Assembly: GCA_018268715.1 (NCBI GenBank)
Contig: JAFDVZ010000002.1
Span: 739,632 to 803,631 of the forward strand
From: Acidobacteriota bacterium
GTDB taxonomy: Bacteria; Acidobacteriota; Terriglobia; Bryobacterales; Bryobacteraceae
Length of the DNA: 64,000 bases
Direction: 5' to 3'
Shown: piece by piece, positions 29,201 through 38,722 of the stretch
Numbering within the stretch: the stretch's first letter is position 1
Layout: the number at the start of each line of letters is the position of its first letter
Made by a program: the position numbers and the translations under genes
The notes under the pieces: model-generated
Told to the model about the DNA's origin: nothing
The model's database searches: none
Seen by the model: the letters and a program-made list of their open reading frames with translations, nothing else

Positions 29201-29419
29201 GCTCGAATCCGTGGTGATGGGGGTGAGCAGGCGCTTCTGCGCGACCGAGTAGACTTCCACGCGGGAGAGCGCGGTGTTGACCAGGTACAGTCGGCCGCGG
29301 GGTTCATCGAGGACCAGGTCGGCGGCGCCGCCCACCAGGGAGAAGGAGGTCCCGAAGGTCGCGCCCAGCAGGTTGCCGGCGCACACTACGAACGCAGAAA
29401 GGGCACACCACCGAAACAT
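26225..29419 (-). CDS. Secreted beta-propeller protein with Solibacter-type TIGR03437 C-terminal domain
   Basis: A protein of 1,064 residues. A signal peptide is followed by two similar beta-propeller halves of YVTN/lactonase type (VYSVAQKRLLTPITTDSSPL and later FDIRTKAFLTPLKTGQLPV), each with repeated blades. The last 215 residues carry the module with VSIFGQNFAAS, GQINAQIPPEIAAG and YAVGLGLTTGG, typical of the TIGR03437 domain found in many Solibacter-like proteins. It is probably exported and binds surface or extracellular material. The internal duplication is visible by eye. The domain is a strong taxonomic hint for Bryobacterales. Confidence 0.85.
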   Translation of the reverse strand: MFRWCALSAFVVCAGNLLGATFGTSFSLVGGAADLVLDEPRGRLYLVNTALSRVEVYSVAQKRLLTPITTDSSPLSAAMSRSGRYLYVASYDSSSLNIIDLESQTVSSRVSLPARPEGVAVGSDERVLISTVGTGAGNATSVLLLYTPKAGAATVDSIPITPAAAGAPVFPAPSGRPFLSVRSQLAASRNGAIIAGVNVPATGNTRIVFVYEVASASILASRVVTNSSTVLAVSADGSRILAGNLLFNVPTLEVLAQQNVANVPYPMATNVSFTTQANQGGAVFAPTGSTLYAAYNIVPVQSPAARSNTSQLMSADPDNLLVSLGLQLPENMSGKMVISADGGSLYALSESGFTTIPLSTLSQQPVITADSTAAAVAYDQCGATAALRTARITLRNAGRGNFTATALGVQNGVVANVAGAPTASVRTTQDGVAVDFTANSTQAARSLGTVTADFMVQSTQAVNIPPQIRVFQNSRNAEARGDLYPIPLGIAATSIQDLAYDSTRQRLYLANAGLNRIDIFDIRTKAFLTPLKTGQLPVSLALSPDAATLYVACAGGEVIQIVDVAKLQVAARVRFPALPLNSSTAILSPSVIAAHEGGAIFITSTGQLWDVTGTDAVPRGASAVIGKTTAGAPLTMTSPVTLAASPGGERVLLLNGNGYVYLYDALTDDFIQGRQIFSTAQGYYGPATAGPKGAYFAVNGSVLNESLGVVSSTGSSPGAVGQSGLTAAVTQAGASLFIRFQQPVRTSATAAITDPGSFEVVDVNTGQTRATVPALEGPSTVVTGTNRTAIGGRLLAVDASGSALYAITATGLSVISLDVPAASDRPSITRGGVVNLGTYQTAIAQNGLVSIFGQNFAASSLVAPGVPLPTVLGGLCVTVGSTALPLFAVLSGQINAQIPPEIAAGSYSLTVRAIGKSLSSSQQITVAKYAPAALVDASGNTLLFHADGKLVTRDNRASRDEPLVLYAVGLGLTTGGKVTGGAASPSSPLAAVEDVEVFFGDPTWKQAAIIVDWAGLTPGFIGLYQLNLRVPGFHISGDKLLVTIKVGSVSSPSTGAVVPYVPVE

Positions 29420-29515
29420 GAGTACGCTCAGTATAACCCGCGCCGATGCGGGAAGTTGTGCGCCCAGGGCCGGTGGAGCGGGCCACGCCAGGGCGGCGCG
29501 GCCCCCGTCGAAAGG

Positions 29516-30832
29516 CTAGATGAACTTGTAGACGCCCGGCACTGGGAGCGGCGGGATGTCCATCTTGGCGTCGTAGTCGAAGGACTTGGGCTGAAGGTCG
29601 AGCTTCGAGTTCATCATCATGTCCCAGGTGAGCTTCTGGCCTGAGTACGCCGCCTCGCGGCCCATGATGCAGGTCATGGTGCTTTCGGCCACCGTCATGC
29701 CGTGATTGACGTACGGTCCGTCGCCGCGGATGCTGGCGAGCATGGCGGTGTGCTCACGCACGTAGGGGTTCTCGCGCTGGTCCTGGAAGCGCTGGCGGAC
29801 GTCCTGGCCGCCGCCGGTTCCGAGGTCGTGCCCGTTGCTGCGGCCCTTGGTTCCGATGATCAACTCGCTGACGTTTTCGGCCGAGCCGCGCGGGTACTGG
29901 CGGCAGTAGCTCGACATGTGGGCGCCGTTCGGGTAGATGAAGTCGGCCGAGATGTGGTCGTAGATGTTGCCGTACCACTCGGGATCCTCGTTCGGTTTGC
30001 GCCAGGCGACGCCGCCGCTGGCGACGCATTCCACCGGATGCGTTCCCATCACCCAGTTGCACACGTCGATATTATGAAGATGCTGTTCGACGATCTGGTC
30101 GCCGCAGATCCACACGAAGCTGTACCACTGGCGGTGCTGCCAGGTCATCTCGCCCCAGGCGGGTTTGCGGAGTTCCGGCTTGCCGATGGGGAACACCGGG
30201 CTGCCGACCCAGTAGGCGTAGTTCGCGACGACATCGCCGATGGCGCCGTTCTGGATCTTGGAGATGGTCTCCATGTAGTCCTTGGCGTTGCGGCGCTGGG
30301 CCCCGGACATTACGGTGAGCTTCAGCTCCTCGGACTTCTTGGCGGCGCGCATGAAACGCTGGACGCCCACCGGATCAACGCCGAAGGGTTTTTCGCAGAA
30401 TACGTGCTTCTTGGCGTCGATGGCGGCTTCGAAATGCGCGGGGCGGTAGCCGGGAGGCGTGGCGAGCATCACGATGTCGATGTCGGTGGCGAGCACCTTC
30501 TTATAGGCCTCGAAGCCGACGAAGCGGTGTTCGGCGTCGACCTTGATGCGATCCTGGAACTTGCCGTAGTCGGACTGCTTCTTCAGGTTGCCGAGCGAGG
30601 CCTCGAGTTTGTCCTCGAACAGGTCGCCCATGGAGACGATGTCGACGTTCTCGGTTCCGCGCATCATGTCGACGATGGCTTGGGTGCCGCGTCCGCCGCA
30701 GCCAACCAGGCCGGCTTTCAGCTTTTCCTTGCCGGCGCCGCGGACCAGTTCCGGTTTGACGATCATGAAGGTGGAGGCGGCGGCCGCCGCTCCCGTCTTT
30801 CCGATAAGTGCTCTTCGGGATATAGTATTCAC
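29516..30832 (-). CDS. Tat-exported Gfo/Idh/MocA-family oxidoreductase
   Basis: A protein of 438 residues with a GTG start at 30,832. The N-terminus has a twin-arginine motif SRRALI followed by a hydrophobic Ala stretch. The Rossmann fold reads GLVGCGGRG, and HVFCEKPFGVD is the conserved EKP segment of the family. Exported Gfo/Idh proteins in Acidobacteria and Planctomycetes are thought to act on sugars or glycosides in the periplasm with a tightly held cofactor. Divergent from the DapA-like gene, with 66 bp between the starts. Confidence 0.88.
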   Translation of the reverse strand: MNTISRRALIGKTGAAAAASTFMIVKPELVRGAGKEKLKAGLVGCGGRGTQAIVDMMRGTENVDIVSMGDLFEDKLEASLGNLKKQSDYGKFQDRIKVDAEHRFVGFEAYKKVLATDIDIVMLATPPGYRPAHFEAAIDAKKHVFCEKPFGVDPVGVQRFMRAAKKSEELKLTVMSGAQRRNAKDYMETISKIQNGAIGDVVANYAYWVGSPVFPIGKPELRKPAWGEMTWQHRQWYSFVWICGDQIVEQHLHNIDVCNWVMGTHPVECVASGGVAWRKPNEDPEWYGNIYDHISADFIYPNGAHMSSYCRQYPRGSAENVSELIIGTKGRSNGHDLGTGGGQDVRQRFQDQRENPYVREHTAMLASIRGDGPYVNHGMTVAESTMTCIMGREAAYSGQKLTWDMMMNSKLDLQPKSFDYDAKMDIPPLPVPGVYKFI

Positions 30833-30898
30833 GTTGCTCTCCCTACCAGGGGTCGATTCAGACAGGTGGTCCTCATTGTATAACCGTCGCGAGCCTTC

Positions 30899-31819
30899 AT
30901 GTTGAAGCGGAATAAGGAGAAGCCAGCCGGGCCTCCCCCGATCGGCGGCGTCTATGCGGCCGCCATCACACCGCGCAGGGATCGCGAGATCGAAGTCGAC
31001 CTGGGGGCGATGCTCGAACTGGTGGACTTTATCGGCGGGCATCCGGTGCAGGGGATTCAGGTGTTCGGCGCCACCGGCGAGTTCGTCCACTTCACTGTGG
31101 AGGAGCGCAGCCGGTACGTGTCGCTGCTCGCCAAGCGGAGCCGCGTGCCGGTGATGGCGAATGTGTCCCATTCGACGCTCGACGGGGCGATCATGATGGC
31201 GGAGGAGGCGGCGGGGGCGGGTATCGCGGCGGTGATAGTGGCCCCTCCTTATTACTACCGTTATCCGGCCGAGGCGGCGGAGGCGTTCTGCCTGGAGTTT
31301 GGGCGGCACATCTCGCGATGGGTGCGGGTGTATTTGTACGACCTTCCGGCGTTCGGCGAGCCGCTTTCGGTGGAGTCGCTCGAGCGGCTACTAGGGACGG
31401 GAATGTTTGCGGGTCTGGTGGATTCAAGCGGGGACTGGCCGGCTGTGGAGCGGTTGATCGGGCTGGGTTCGGCGAGCGTGATGACTGGCGAGGACCGACT
31501 GTTTGCCCAGGCGCGGCGGGCGGGGGCGGCGGGGGGCGTGTCGGACGTGGCATGTGCGATTCCGGAGCTGATGTTGGCGCTCGAACGGGCGGTGATGGGC
31601 GGTGGTCCGGTGGAGGCGCTGGAGGCGCGGGTCGGCGAGTTCACCGGGCGGGCGGCGGAGTTCCCGGTTCCGGTGGGGGTGAAGGCGGCGCTAAAGGCTC
31701 GTGGAGTGAAGGCGGGTCCGCATGCGTCGCCCTTGGGGGAAGAACTGTCGGGGCGGCTGGCGCGGTTTGAGGGATGGTTTCGGGAGTGGCTGCCGGGCGT
31801 GCTGGCCGAGTGCCGGTAG
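30899..31819 (+). CDS. DapA/NanA-like TIM-barrel protein lacking the Schiff-base lysine
   Basis: A protein of 306 residues with the class-I aldolase layout: GGVYAAAITPRR, GIQVFGATGEFVHFT (the GxxGE phosphate/keto-acid loop) and a YLYDLPAF segment holding the conserved Tyr. Where the family has G(I/L)KDSSGD with the lysine that forms the imine, this protein reads GLVDSSGDW: the lysine codon is replaced by GTG (Val). So it is probably not a normal lyase; it may be a binding protein or use another mechanism. It ends 1 bp from the RHH gene, tail to tail. High GC and codon use like its neighbours. Confidence 0.82.
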   Translation: MLKRNKEKPAGPPPIGGVYAAAITPRRDREIEVDLGAMLELVDFIGGHPVQGIQVFGATGEFVHFTVEERSRYVSLLAKRSRVPVMANVSHSTLDGAIMMAEEAAGAGIAAVIVAPPYYYRYPAEAAEAFCLEFGRHISRWVRVYLYDLPAFGEPLSVESLERLLGTGMFAGLVDSSGDWPAVERLIGLGSASVMTGEDRLFAQARRAGAAGGVSDVACAIPELMLALERAVMGGGPVEALEARVGEFTGRAAEFPVPVGVKAALKARGVKAGPHASPLGEELSGRLARFEGWFREWLPGVLAECR

Positions 31820-31820
31820 G

Positions 31821-32069
31821 TCAGTCCGCTTCGTCCCCGGCGACGGGCGGATTGCCGCGGCCGGCCCGCTCCAGGATGCGCTTGGCGTTTCCGACATCGC
31901 CACGCTCAGCGCGTTCACGGAAGTACCTTTCGGTTCGCAGCGCGGAGAGTTTTTCCGCCACCGCGACGTTGATGAACTGATTGAGCGCCACGCCTTCCGT
32001 TTCAGAAACCCGGCGCGCTTCTTCAAGCAGGGATGTCTGCAGCCGCAAAGCCACGTTACTCTTTCTCAT
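31821..32069 (-). CDS. Ribbon-helix-helix antitoxin-like protein
   Basis: A protein of 82 residues. VALRLQTSLLEEARRVSETEGVALNQFINVAVAEKL is a CopG/Arc-type RHH fold with a final helix; the tail is acidic. Overlaps the upstream PIN toxin gene by 4 bp (ATGA). Such partners bind operator DNA as dimers and neutralise the toxin. Here the antitoxin is the second gene, the reverse of the more common order. Confidence 0.8.
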   Translation of the reverse strand: MRKSNVALRLQTSLLEEARRVSETEGVALNQFINVAVAEKLSALRTERYFRERAERGDVGNAKRILERAGRGNPPVAGDEAD

Positions 32070-32509
32070 TCTGTTCTCCGTAACTCCATCCAGGCATCGC
32101 GCGGCAACAGCGTCCGGATGCCGAAAACGCTGGCGGATCTTCCAAAATGCTTCAGGTTGAACGTCACGAGCACATCGGCAGCTCCATTGACCGCGGTTTC
32201 AAGGACCATTTCGTCGGCGGGATCCGTCAACTGGGGCCGCCAAAGAAAGCGCAGGTAGACCGGGGTCGCGATCACCGACAGCGCATCGAGCATCTCATTC
32301 ACATCTTCCGATCGCAGTCCACTGGCCTCAAGGTGCTCCTGGCGAGTAAGGACGGCCTCGTACTCAATCATCAGCGGGACCGAAACCAATATTTCGACCT
32401 TCCCGTTGACTGCGCCCAGCAGGATCTGCCGGGAGGCGCCGCGATCGCTCCGAACCGCAGCCACCATGACATCTGTATCGAGAACCAACCGCAACTCGAA
32501 TGATATCAC
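32066..32509 (-). CDS. PIN-domain toxin
   Basis: A protein of 147 residues from a GTG at 32,509; an in-frame TTG at 32,515 is an alternative. The PIN active-site acidic residues are visible in LVLDTDVMVAAVR, EYEAVL, DPADEMVLETA and LVTFNLKHFG. The layout (putative toxin, COG1569-like) matches small Mg-dependent ribonucleases that cleave tRNA or mRNA in toxin-antitoxin modules. Paired with the RHH protein downstream. Confidence 0.82.
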   Translation of the reverse strand: MISFELRLVLDTDVMVAAVRSDRGASRQILLGAVNGKVEILVSVPLMIEYEAVLTRQEHLEASGLRSEDVNEMLDALSVIATPVYLRFLWRPQLTDPADEMVLETAVNGAADVLVTFNLKHFGRSASVFGIRTLLPRDAWMELRRTE

Positions 32510-32588
32510 ATGCAATACTGCGACCTACCGCGCAGCCCGCTTCGTCCAAGGGCCAACCATCCGGCGTCCTTCATAATGAAGGAGTCCC

Positions 32589-34073
32589 ATGGAGCCCCAG
32601 AATCCCGCCGCCGAGAGCCGCGCGGCCAAAATGATCCGCGAGGTGTTTGAGTCCGGCCGGCCGGTCAGCTATGTCCGCACTTCCGAGGAGCAGCGCGTCG
32701 CGGCCGTCCTGCGAGCGGTGCGGTTGGACGGCGACGTCCTGCCGGTCTGGACCTGGAGCCTCACGGAAGGCTTCGCCAGCCAGGACGGCGTCCGCGAGTC
32801 CGGGACCGGCGATCCCCGCAAAGCCCTCGATTTCGTCGTCGCCGCCCAAGGGCCCGCCATCTTCCACCTCAAGGATCTGCACGAGCCGCTCCGCGACCAT
32901 CCCGAAATCCGCCGCCGGCTGCGCGACGTCTATGACGCCTGCCGCGACCGCCGCAAGTTCGCCGTCATCACCGCGCCGGTCCGCTACCTGCCCGAAGAAA
33001 TCGAACGCAGCGTCGCGTTTCTCGAACTCCGCCCGCCCGACGCCATCGAGTTGACCGATTTCGTCCGGCGCGAGACCGGTGTCCCGCCCGAGGCGGCGGA
33101 CCGGGCGGCGGTGGCGCTCCAGGGGCTCACCATCGACGAATCGCGCTACGCCCTGCGCCGGGCGCTCGCGGTCAGCCCGACGCTCGAGCCGGAATGCCTC
33201 CCCGCCCTCTACCAGGAAAAGAAGCTGCTCATCCAGCGCACCGGCTTCATCGAACTCATCGACGACGCGGGGCGCCTGGAGGACATCGGCGGCCTGGACA
33301 TCCTCAAGAAATGGCTGCTCGAACGCCGCAAGCTGTTCCAGCTTCGCGAAACCCTGGCCGCCGAAATCGTGCCGAAGGGCCTGCTCATGATGGGCATCCC
33401 CGGCTGCGGCAAGAGCGCCTGCGTGAAGGCCATCGCCTCCTGCTTCGGACTGCCGCTCTACCGCATCGAGATGATCGAGATCTTCTCCGGCCGCCACGGC
33501 AAGCCCGAAGGCGCCTTCGTCGAAGCCTGCAAAATGATGGAGGAGATGGCGCCCGCCGTCCTGTGGTTCGACGAGATCGAGATGGGCATCAACTCGACGG
33601 AAAACGCCGGCGAGCAGGGCCGCATGTTCGCCTTCTTCCTCACCTGGATGCAGGAAAAGACCAGCGGACTGTTCGTCGCCGCCACCGCCAACCGCATCGA
33701 CCTGCTGCCCGCCGAAATGATCCGCAAAGGCCGCTTCGACGAGGTCTTCTTCGTCGACATCCCCTCGCAGCAGGAGCAGATCGAGATCTTCAAAATCCAT
33801 CTGAACCGCCGCAAGGTGGATTCCGCCGGCTTCGACTTCCAGCAGCTCACCACGTTCACCAACGGCTGGACCGGGGCTGAAATCGAACAGTGCGTCGTAT
33901 CGGCGATCACGCGCGCGCGGCTGGCCGACCGCCCCGTCCTCGAGCACGACCTGATCAGCATCGCGGCCAAACAGGTCCCGCTTTCGCGCACCATGAAGGA
34001 GCAGATCAACCACATCCGGGAGTGGGCCTTCGAGCGCGCCATCCGCGCCTCGGCGAATCAGTCGGGGCGCTGA
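32589..34073 (+). CDS. AAA+ ATPase, Ycf46-like
   Basis: A protein of 494 residues. An N-terminal alpha/beta domain (about 1-190, with RKFAVITAPVRYLPEEIE) precedes an AAA+ module: Walker A GIPGCGKSA, Walker B AVLWFDEIEMG, sensor AATANRID, and the arginine-containing RKGRFDE segment. This is the order in Ycf46-type ATPases, encoded in plastids and many bacteria and linked to CO2 use in cyanobacteria; the role elsewhere is unknown. Good RBS (AAGGAG) 5 bp from the ATG. No operon partner. Confidence 0.85.
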   Translation: MEPQNPAAESRAAKMIREVFESGRPVSYVRTSEEQRVAAVLRAVRLDGDVLPVWTWSLTEGFASQDGVRESGTGDPRKALDFVVAAQGPAIFHLKDLHEPLRDHPEIRRRLRDVYDACRDRRKFAVITAPVRYLPEEIERSVAFLELRPPDAIELTDFVRRETGVPPEAADRAAVALQGLTIDESRYALRRALAVSPTLEPECLPALYQEKKLLIQRTGFIELIDDAGRLEDIGGLDILKKWLLERRKLFQLRETLAAEIVPKGLLMMGIPGCGKSACVKAIASCFGLPLYRIEMIEIFSGRHGKPEGAFVEACKMMEEMAPAVLWFDEIEMGINSTENAGEQGRMFAFFLTWMQEKTSGLFVAATANRIDLLPAEMIRKGRFDEVFFVDIPSQQEQIEIFKIHLNRRKVDSAGFDFQQLTTFTNGWTGAEIEQCVVSAITRARLADRPVLEHDLISIAAKQVPLSRTMKEQINHIREWAFERAIRASANQSGR

Positions 34074-34126
34074 AAAAACCTGTTGACCCGTCTATCACTT
34101 CATAGTTCAGACTGAGGTTGTACGAG

Positions 34127-34651
34127 ATGCTGACGGTTTCCAAACTCGCCGATAGCTGCGGTTTGAGCCGCAGCACCGTGCTCTATTACGAATCGATCGG
34201 GCTGTTGCGCGCGTCGTCGCGATCCGGGGCGAACTACCGCCGTTATTCGGACGCCGACGCCGCCCGTCTTCGCCAGATCTGCGTTTATCGCGACGCCGGC
34301 CTGAAACTGGACGACATTCGCGTGCTGCTGGACCGTCCGGGGAGCGACCCCTCTTCGCTGCTCGAGCGCCGTCTGGTGGAAATCAATGACGAAATCGAGC
34401 GGCTAAGGGATCATCAGAGGGCCATCCTCAAACTGCTCCGAACCAACGACTCGCTTTGGAGAGAAAAGGATATGACGAAGGATAAATGGGTGGCCATCAT
34501 GAAGGCCGCCGGATTCAACGAAGACGACATGCGGCGCTGGCACCAGCAGTTTGAGAAGGCTGAGCCCGCCGAGCATCAGCAGTTCCTCGAGTACCTGCAC
34601 ATCCCCGCCGCGGACATCACGAAGATCCGCGAGTGGAGCCGCACGGCTTAG
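34127..34651 (+). CDS. MerR-family regulator with extra C-terminal domain
   Basis: A protein of 174 residues. N-terminal MerR HTH: TVSKLADSCGLSRSTVLYYESIGLL, then RYSDADAARLRQICVYRDAGL. A dimerisation helix (EINDEIERLRDHQRAILKLL) leads to a separate 58-residue C-terminal domain beginning MTKDKWVAIMKAAGF. I chose the ATG at 34,127 over a TTG at 34,118. The 3' end overlaps the convergent methyltransferase gene by 35 bp. The C-terminal domain is preceded by a strong internal Shine-Dalgarno. Confidence 0.83.
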   Translation: MLTVSKLADSCGLSRSTVLYYESIGLLRASSRSGANYRRYSDADAARLRQICVYRDAGLKLDDIRVLLDRPGSDPSSLLERRLVEINDEIERLRDHQRAILKLLRTNDSLWREKDMTKDKWVAIMKAAGFNEDDMRRWHQQFEKAEPAEHQQFLEYLHIPAADITKIREWSRTA

Positions 34652-35387
34652 CCGCCACCGCAATCAGCGACTGGCCCAGCGGCAGGTTGAGGCCCGCTCC
34701 CACGAGCGCGGCCTCGGCCGCCAGGGGTACATACAGGAGCCGGTCGAGCCACGGCGACACCGGCTCCACGCCGCTTGCCGGGGCCTGCCGGGTAAGCGGC
34801 TCCCACAGCCGGAACTTCGCGAGCGCCACCGGCATCAGCAGGGAATTGAGGTAGGTCGAGCGAAGCGGCGTCAATCCGTGATCCGCCAGCAGCCGGATCA
34901 GCCGCCCTTTCGTGAACCGTTGGCGCTCATGGGCGAATTGCGAATGGCGGCTCCGCAGGACGTCGAGCGCCGATACGCGGATCACCGCCACGCCGCCGGG
35001 CGCAAGCACTCGCGCGAACTCGGCCAGCGGCCTCCACTCCTCGCCACGCGGGAAGTGGACGATCACGTCCATGGATAGCAGCAGGTCGAAGGCTCCGTCG
35101 CGGAACGGCAGCGCGGCGATGTCGCATTGCAGCGGACGTTCGACGCCCAGCCGGCGCGCGTGGTCCAGCCCTTCCTGGCCCAGGTCCACCGGAAACATCT
35201 TCCAGCCGTAGCGTTCGGCGAGCACCCTGGACAGGTAGCCCGTGCCGCAGCCCGCTTCGAGCACACGTTCGAAGCGCCGCTCGCCGGCCATGGGATCGAG
35301 CAGGCGGAACAGGATCCGCTGCATCCCGCGATACCACCAGAAGTTCTGCTCGGATTTCGCGATGTTCGCGAACTCGGCCGGATTCAT
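34617..35387 (-). CDS. Class I SAM-dependent methyltransferase
   Basis: A protein of 256 residues. The SAM motif I is VLEAGCGTGYLSRVL, motif II/III VDLGQEGLDHAR, then FDLLLSMDVIVHF and RVLAPGGVAVIRVSAL (post-I/III). This is the UbiE/Methyltransf_11 layout. The C-terminal 90 residues contain two hydrophobic segments (about 200-250), so it may be membrane-bound. Six bp behind an NDP-sugar epimerase gene and in the same direction: probably modifies a sugar or lipid in the same pathway. Confidence 0.82.
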   Translation of the reverse strand: MNPAEFANIAKSEQNFWWYRGMQRILFRLLDPMAGERRFERVLEAGCGTGYLSRVLAERYGWKMFPVDLGQEGLDHARRLGVERPLQCDIAALPFRDGAFDLLLSMDVIVHFPRGEEWRPLAEFARVLAPGGVAVIRVSALDVLRSRHSQFAHERQRFTKGRLIRLLADHGLTPLRSTYLNSLLMPVALAKFRLWEPLTRQAPASGVEPVSPWLDRLLYVPLAAEAALVGAGLNLPLGQSLIAVAAKPCGSTRGSS

Positions 35388-35393
35388 GCCGTT

Positions 35394-36452
35394 CTACACG
35401 GCCGCGTACAGCAACCGCCAGGCGGCGCCGCTGTGTTCGGGCATGCGGCAGGAAGGCTGCGGATGGTTCGGGTCGAGGTAGCGCGCCAGGTTCTCCCGAT
35501 AGTAGGCCAGCGCGCGGGCGACGCCCGGTTCAAAGCGCACCGTGGGCCGCCATCCAAGGTCGTCCAGAATGAGATTCGAATCCGTCGTGTAGCTGCCGAT
35601 GTCGATCTGCCGGATCTCCTCGGGGAACGGCAGGTACTCGACCCCCGGCGCGCCCGCCGCCAGGGTGGCGATTTCGGCGATGTCGTTGAGCGACAGCGCC
35701 TGCGGCCCACCCACGTTGTAGGTGCGGTGCTCCAGGTTTCTTGCGCTTCCCGCCAGCAGGAAGGCCTCGACGGCGTCATCGATGTAGACGGGATCGCGGA
35801 GTTGACGGCCGTCGCCGTACACCTGCAAGGGCTGGCTCATCAACAGCCGGCGCAGGAAGGTGCTGAGAAAGCCCTGGCACGGAACGTCCAGCGCCATGCG
35901 GGGGCCGTACACGTTGGTCAGCCGCAGCACCACGCCGTCGATCTGGCCGGTGCGCGACAGCATCTGATGATACATCGACGCCGCGTACTTGTGGACGCCG
36001 TTGAAGTCCACCGGTTGGATCGGGTGACGCTCGTCGATGGGCAAATAGTCGGGGATGCCGTAGATCTGGCGGGTGCTGGCGTACACCACGCGGACGCCGG
36101 GCGCGGTGCGGGCGCACTCCATCAGGAATCGCAACTGCGCCACCGTGTTGATCTGCAGATCGCGCTCGGGGAACTGCATGCTGTGGATGTGGCTGATCTC
36201 GCCGGCGAGATTAAAGATGATGTCGCAGTCGGCGATGTCGTTGCGGAAGGCTTCGGGTTCGGCCAGATCGGCGTCCACAATGCGCACTTCGCCCCGGATG
36301 GGCGCGATATTGAAGAGATTGGCCCCGCATCCCGCGACGGATGAATCGATGATGGTGACCTCGGCGCCCTCTTCCACCAAGCGAATGGACAGATTACTGC
36401 CGATGAAGCCAAGTCCTCCGGTCACAAGGACTCGTTTTCCCCGATAGCGCAT
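35394..36452 (-). CDS. NAD-dependent NDP-sugar epimerase/dehydratase (extended SDR)
   Basis: A protein of 352 residues. Seen: GGLGFIGSNL (NAD-binding GxxGxxG), FNLAGEISHIHSM, the catalytic YASTRQIYG and YAASMYHQM (YxxxK variant YxxxM, the Lys replaced by Met), and VLRLTNVYGPR. The family acts on UDP- or dTDP-sugars. The usual YxxxK lysine position reads YAASM, so check the alignment before calling it active. First gene of an operon with the methyltransferase. Confidence 0.8.
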   Translation of the reverse strand: MRYRGKRVLVTGGLGFIGSNLSIRLVEEGAEVTIIDSSVAGCGANLFNIAPIRGEVRIVDADLAEPEAFRNDIADCDIIFNLAGEISHIHSMQFPERDLQINTVAQLRFLMECARTAPGVRVVYASTRQIYGIPDYLPIDERHPIQPVDFNGVHKYAASMYHQMLSRTGQIDGVVLRLTNVYGPRMALDVPCQGFLSTFLRRLLMSQPLQVYGDGRQLRDPVYIDDAVEAFLLAGSARNLEHRTYNVGGPQALSLNDIAEIATLAAGAPGVEYLPFPEEIRQIDIGSYTTDSNLILDDLGWRPTVRFEPGVARALAYYRENLARYLDPNHPQPSCRMPEHSGAAWRLLYAAV

Positions 36453-36551
36453 GTTTTTCGTTCCAGCGTAGCATTAGCGGACCGGTTTTCATATTGGCCA
36501 ACCGGGGGCTACAGGACCGCCGGGCAAATTTGGTTGACGTCCGGTGGACGG

Positions 36552-38678
<2,127 letters not shown>

Positions 38679-38722
38679 GGCCGGGGGTGTCGAGCTACAA
38701 TCGTCCCCAACGGGGAAAGGCT

